NCBI GenBank assembly: GCA_023100825.1
Contig: CP095846.1
Location: forward strand, 372,001-436,000
DNA length: 64,000 bases
From: Nocardioidaceae bacterium SCSIO 66511
GTDB taxonomy: Bacteria > Actinomycetota > Actinomycetes > Propionibacteriales > Nocardioidaceae
Direction of reading: 5' to 3'
Under the pieces are notes generated by a model that was not told the DNA's origin, did no database searches, and saw only the letters and a list, made by a program, of their open reading frames with translations. Made by a program: the position numbers and the translations under genes. This document shows positions 58,740 to 64,000 of this stretch, piece by piece (the first letter of the stretch is position 1; every line of letters begins with the position of its first letter).

Positions 58740-60062
58740 TCACCAGAACTTGAGCTTCTTCACGACGTCGCCTGCATCATCGAGACGATCGCCGGTCCAG
58801 TCTTTGGCCGTGTCTACGGCGTCGGCGGTGGCGTCGTACGCATCCGTGACGCCTTCGACCACGTAGTCAGCGGCCTCGTCGGCGACGCCGGATCCGATCA
58901 CTCCGCCGACGATTCCGCCGACCATGCTCCCGGCGACGGTTCCGATTGGGCCGCCAAAACTCCCGAGGTACGCGCCGACGTACGCGCCGGTCTCGATGCC
59001 CGCGTACGTTCCGGCCAGCTTGACCGTTCCGCGCGTGGCCGAGCGGGTCACCTTCGCGCCGGTGGAGAGATCGGTACGCTGCGAGTCGCGGCCCCACTGG
59101 TCGTACGCGCCGCCGGCGAACGACAGGGCGTAGAAGCCCTTGTCTGCGACCCCGGCGAGCTTGCTCCACTTGGTCACCGGCGCCATCTCGCGGCGGAACG
59201 GCAACTTCCACTTGTCGAATCGGCCGCCCCGGAGGTTGTACGGCAACGGCGACCGACTGGTCCACGGCCAGAGTGTGCGCGACCAGCCGTAGCGCGACAT
59301 GTTGTAGCGCTGCTGCCAGTTGTTCGGGTTGAACCGGCTGTACCAGTTGCCGCCGAGCCCCGGCAGCGGCATGTATCGCTGGGTCGCGAACTTGTTGACG
59401 CCGTGGCCGGTCCATGAGCCGATCAGGCCGACGAGCTTGCCGTACCAGACCGCGTAGTCACCGGGGTCCGCCGGTGGCGTCCAGATGCCCATGAAGCCGG
59501 CAGCGAAGTCGCCTTTGAAGTCGTCCCAGGAGGTGGCGTAGTCCCAGGTCATCCCGGGCATGGCGCCCGCGTCGATGACAGTCTGCATATGCGCCTTGGT
59601 CGGACCGTCGCGCAGCATCGCGGACACTTCGCTCTGACCGGTCTCGATGTAGTTGTAGTAGGCCGTCCACCAGTCGCGTTTGGCTTTGACCCGCGGGCTG
59701 TCGCTGTCCGGGTCGTCGTCGCCCTCGCCATCGCTGTTCTTCTCCGCCTCGGCGAGCGTCGAGGTGATGGTGTCGACACGGGAGTTGAAGTCGATCACCT
59801 GAGTGGACCAGTACTTCGTGACGACCGCGGCCCAAGCGAGCTCACCCGTGACGGTTTGCGAACCCTGCTGGACCGCGTTGTCCGCGCTCTGGACGAGCGG
59901 TGCGCAGTCACCTCGCATGGCGGGGATCGCGGGGCTGTATGCCTTCTTGGTGAGCTTGCCGGTGGTGATTCCGTCGGCGGCCTGGGTGATCAGGTTGGCG
60001 CCGCATGCCTCGAGGTCGGCGGTATCCGCCTGGTGCTTGTCGAATGGTTGCAACTGGGTCAC
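58740..60062 (-). CDS. Candidate ESX-like effector with glycine-zipper segment
   Basis: A 440-aa protein of no family I recognise. Residues 1-108 are helical and compatible with a WXG100/LXG-type secretion domain (ELAWAAVVTKYWSTQV). An acidic linker (110-122) follows, then a Trp/Tyr-rich region (130-300). Residues 351-392 are a glycine-zipper-like hydrophobic stretch (GAYVGAYLGSFGG, then GSMVGGIVGGVIGSG), which can insert in membranes. The end is an amphipathic helix (DYVVEGVTDAYDATADAVD, DRLDDAGDVVKKLKFW). No signal peptide. The GTG at 60060-60062 has GGAG upstream. First gene of a four-gene module. Could also be a surface or structural protein. Confidence 0.55.
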   Translation of the reverse strand: MTQLQPFDKHQADTADLEACGANLITQAADGITTGKLTKKAYSPAIPAMRGDCAPLVQSADNAVQQGSQTVTGELAWAAVVTKYWSTQVIDFNSRVDTITSTLAEAEKNSDGEGDDDPDSDSPRVKAKRDWWTAYYNYIETGQSEVSAMLRDGPTKAHMQTVIDAGAMPGMTWDYATSWDDFKGDFAAGFMGIWTPPADPGDYAVWYGKLVGLIGSWTGHGVNKFATQRYMPLPGLGGNWYSRFNPNNWQQRYNMSRYGWSRTLWPWTSRSPLPYNLRGGRFDKWKLPFRREMAPVTKWSKLAGVADKGFYALSFAGGAYDQWGRDSQRTDLSTGAKVTRSATRGTVKLAGTYAGIETGAYVGAYLGSFGGPIGTVAGSMVGGIVGGVIGSGVADEAADYVVEGVTDAYDATADAVDTAKDWTGDRLDDAGDVVKKLKFW

Positions 60063-60127
60063 GGGCGTACTCCAGGGTCTCGTGCTCTGAGCCTTGCTCG
60101 ACGGTGAGTCCGAGTACCCTATGCGCC

Positions 60128-60141
60128 GATTGTTGACAATC
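60128..60141. promoter_or_regulatory. Palindrome GATTGTTGACAATC upstream of the ESX-like module
   Basis: A perfect 6-bp-arm palindrome with a TG centre in an AT-richer stretch (about 60121-60210), 66 bp before the module start. Close by, at about 60180-60195, is a near-palindrome ATTTACGATAGCAAAT. Both are candidate operators. Confidence 0.4.
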
Positions 60142-60225
60142 TACATTCTCCCAGGGTCACTCTGCGTAGCCCGGGTGGAGATTTACGATAGCAAATACTC
60201 TCGATCGTGGCACGCTGCACGACAA

Positions 60226-60264
60226 AGGTCCGCTGTACCGGTATTTCACCGGTACAGCGGACCT
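60226..60264 (-). terminator. Terminator after acs
   Basis: A perfect 17-bp inverted repeat (60226-60242 with 60248-60264) with a 5-nt loop. On the minus strand it lies 25 bp after the acs stop and is followed by TTGTC. It insulates the ESX-like module from acs transcription. Confidence 0.85.
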
Positions 60265-60289
60265 CTACGCGCTGAGCTCGACGACCGCG

Positions 60290-62245
<1,956 letters not shown>

Positions 62246-62309
62246 TGCTCTCTCCTCATGCTCTGTGTGCTGCCTCACGACACAACGTACGCCCTGGGCC
62301 GACCGCGCG

Positions 62310-62368
62310 GTGAGCCGGACGTTCGAGCGGTGACACGCGGCGTGTCGACGCTCGAACGTCCGGCCCAG
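62310..62368. repeat. Intergenic hairpin, related copy C
   Basis: A 20-bp inverted repeat (62310-62329 with 62349-62368, ends conserved with copies A and B) contains a second inner stem. Outer bases GTGAGCCG(G)ACGT and the closing CGTCCGGCCCAG match the A/B pattern, but the centre differs. It lies between acs and the symporter, downstream of the latter. An additional 12-bp match (62290-62301 to 62361-62372, inverted) offers an alternative pairing. Confidence 0.7.
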
Positions 62369-62381
62369 GGCGGGCGTTCGA

Positions 62382-64000
62382 CTACTCGGCGCCGGCTCCT
62401 GTGAACGCTCGCGCTTCCAGCTCGGCGAACTTGTCCTCCGCATCGGATTCGCGTGCGGTCATCGCGCCGATGAAGCCGCACAGGAAGCCGATCGGGATCG
62501 AGATCAGACCCGGGTTCTCCAGCGGGAACCAGCTGATGTCGATGCTCTTCGGCAACAGCGCGAGGTTCTCCCCGGTTTCCGGGTCGACCTTGCCGGATAC
62601 GACCGGCGAGAAGATCACCAGTCCGACGGCGGCGATCAGACCGCCGTAGATGCTCCACACCGCACCGCGGGTGTTGAACCTCTTCCAGAACAGGTTGTAG
62701 AGCACGGCCGGCAGGTTCGCCGACGCTGCGATCGCAAACGCGAGCGCCACCAGGAACGCGACGTTGAGCGACTGCCCCGGTATCGCGAGGGCGATCGCCA
62801 CACCGCCGATGATGAACGCCGCGATCCGCGCGACCTTGATCTCGTCCTTGCCGGTCACCTTGCCCTTGCGCCAAACGTTGGCGTACAGGTCGTGTGCCAC
62901 GGACGACGCAGATGTCAGCGTGAGGCCGGCGACGACGGCCAAGATCGTCGCGAACGCCACGGCGGCGATCACGGCCAACAAGACGGCACCACCGAGACTG
63001 CCCGCTCCGCCACCGGCTTCCTCTGCCAGCAGCGGTGATGCCAGGTTGCCGCCGGATTCTGCTACTTGGGTGTACGCGTCATCGCTCAGCATCGCGGCTG
63101 CACCGAAGCCCAGCACCAGCGTCATCAGGTAGAACGCGCCGATCAGGCCGATCGCCCACAACACCGACTTGCGGGCTTGCGCCGCGGTCGGCACCGTGTA
63201 GAAGCGGATCAGGATATGCGGGAGTCCGGCCGTGCCGAGCACCAGCGCGAGGCTCAGCGAGACGAAGTCGAGCTTGCTGGTCATGTCGGCGCCGTACTTC
63301 AGCCCGGGCTCGAGGAACGCCGAGCCGTGCCCGCTGTTGGAGGCGGCCTCGCCGAGCAGATCGGAGAGGTTGAAGTTGAAGTGCGCGAGGACGAGCACCG
63401 TGATCACGATCGTGCCGGCCATCAGCAGTACGGCCTTCACGATCTGCACCCAGGTCGTGCCCTTCATGCCGCCGACGACGACGTAGAAGATCATCAGGAT
63501 GCCGACACCGACGATCGTCAGGTTCTTCAGCGCGTCACCGTCGACGCCGAGCAGCAGCGCGACCAGCGCTCCCGCGCCGACCATCTGCGCGAGCAGGTAG
63601 AAGATCGAGACGACCACGGTCGACACCGATGCGGCTGTACGTACGGGGCGTTGCCGCATCCGGTACGCGAGCTGGTCGGCCATCGTGTAGCGACCGGAGT
63701 TTCGCAACAGCTCGGCGACCAGGAGCAGTGCGACGAGCCAGGCGACGAGGAATCCGATCGAGTAGAGGAATCCGTCGTACCCGCTCAGCGCGATCGCGCC
63801 CGAGATGCCGAGGAACGAGGCCGCGGACATGTAGTCGCCGGCGACTGCGAAGCCGTTCTGTACGCCGCTGAAGGAGCGCCCACCCGCGTAGTAGTCGGTT
63901 GTGGTCTTGGTCTGCCGGCTGGCCCAGAAGGTGATGCCGACGGTCAATGCGACGACGGCGAGAAACAGCGTCGTCGTGAGGCCCTGGTGGCCGCCCTCTT
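62382..64000 (-). CDS. actP: Cation/acetate symporter (partial)
   Basis: A member of the sodium:solute symporter family, lacking its N-terminal residues because the gene runs past the window end. The visible 539 residues hold at least 12 hydrophobic segments, with TTDYYAGGRSFSGVQNGFAVAGDYMSAASFLG near the start and LPHILIRFYTVPTAAQARKSV in the middle, both typical of ActP. It imports acetate or short carboxylates with a cation. Reading continues in frame to base 64000 (ending GGHQGLTTLFLAVVALTVG upstream of an in-frame TTG at 63947). Next to acs, so it forms an acetate-use pair. Confidence 0.93.
   Translation of the reverse strand, partial: EGGHQGLTTTLFLAVVALTVGITFWASRQTKTTTDYYAGGRSFSGVQNGFAVAGDYMSAASFLGISGAIALSGYDGFLYSIGFLVAWLVALLLVAELLRNSGRYTMADQLAYRMRQRPVRTAASVSTVVVSIFYLLAQMVGAGALVALLLGVDGDALKNLTIVGVGILMIFYVVVGGMKGTTWVQIVKAVLLMAGTIVITVLVLAHFNFNLSDLLGEAASNSGHGSAFLEPGLKYGADMTSKLDFVSLSLALVLGTAGLPHILIRFYTVPTAAQARKSVLWAIGLIGAFYLMTLVLGFGAAAMLSDDAYTQVAESGGNLASPLLAEEAGGGAGSLGGAVLLAVIAAVAFATILAVVAGLTLTSASSVAHDLYANVWRKGKVTGKDEIKVARIAAFIIGGVAIALAIPGQSLNVAFLVALAFAIAASANLPAVLYNLFWKRFNTRGAVWSIYGGLIAAVGLVIFSPVVSGKVDPETGENLALLPKSIDISWFPLENPGLISIPIGFLCGFIGAMTARESDAEDKFAELEARAFTGAGAE

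Overview
The window is high-GC actinobacterial DNA, most likely from the order Propionibacteriales (Nocardioidaceae-like; this placement is inference from gene content and order). Pointers are a mycothiol-dependent formaldehyde dehydrogenase, a WhiB regulator, a MarP-type periplasmic protease, deazaflavin (F420)-type enzymes, paired ArsA-like ATPases, an EspG-like ESX protein, GTG and TTG starts, and a strong preference for GTAC-containing words such as CGTACG. There is no rRNA operon, CRISPR array, prophage or classical insertion sequence. The two tRNAs are tRNA-Ser(GGA) and tRNA-Pro(CGG).

Layout. 1-2.3 kb: tRNA-Ser, a mycothiol formaldehyde-detoxification pair and the SRP RNA gene. 2.4-10.9 kb: a Tat sulfatase placed between ffs and dnaX, then dnaX, an LLM-type oxidoreductase, an ArsR-like regulator, an EamA exporter, and the housekeeping run ybaB, recR, DUF5063. 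10.9-29.2 kb: an accessory block with the respiratory nitrate reductase operon narGHJI-narK, a secreted protein of unknown function, an HxlR/MFS efflux pair, an LVIVD-repeat protein with a lipoprotein, a prolyl oligopeptidase and a TetR-controlled ABC exporter. 29.3-31.6 kb: lysC-asd, which opens the aspartate-family amino acid pathway. 31.6-39.9 kb: a second accessory block (GH25 lysozyme, TetR with a membrane-anchored Ddn-like protein, Tat amidohydrolase, acetoacetyl-CoA ligase, LysE-type exporter with a structured leader, tRNA-Pro). 39.9-56.5 kb: largely housekeeping (metallophosphoesterase, an orphan QcrB paralogue, YqeY, a class A PBP, WhiB, two ArsA-like ATPases, RidA, two Nudix enzymes, Crp, Nth, TlpA, MarP). 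56.5-64 kb: a holin-like protein, a four-gene ESX/type VII-like module, then acs and an acetate symporter gene that runs off the window end.

How the genes work together. Nitrate respiration (NarGHI with chaperone NarJ and transporter NarK) and the Crp/Fnr-type regulator suggest facultative use of nitrate. Acs, the acetate symporter and acetoacetyl-CoA ligase indicate growth on acetate and ketone bodies. The closely spaced or overlapping run nth-tlpA-Nudix-marP and its neighbours look like a conserved stress and envelope-maintenance neighbourhood. Three divergent regulator/target pairs (HxlR/MFS, TetR/ABC, TetR/Ddn-like) each have clear palindromic operator candidates in the shared intergenic region.

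Most unusual items: (1) an AbiEi/DUF559-like gene bounded by 59-bp inverted repeats, each itself able to form a long hairpin (51154-52321); (2) an orphan ESX-like module with a glycine-zipper candidate effector (57057-60062); (3) a family of long intergenic hairpins with conserved outer sequence near 32.7, 35.9 and 62.3 kb; (4) a DnaX lacking the usual four-cysteine zinc module; (5) a structured leader ahead of a LysE-type exporter.
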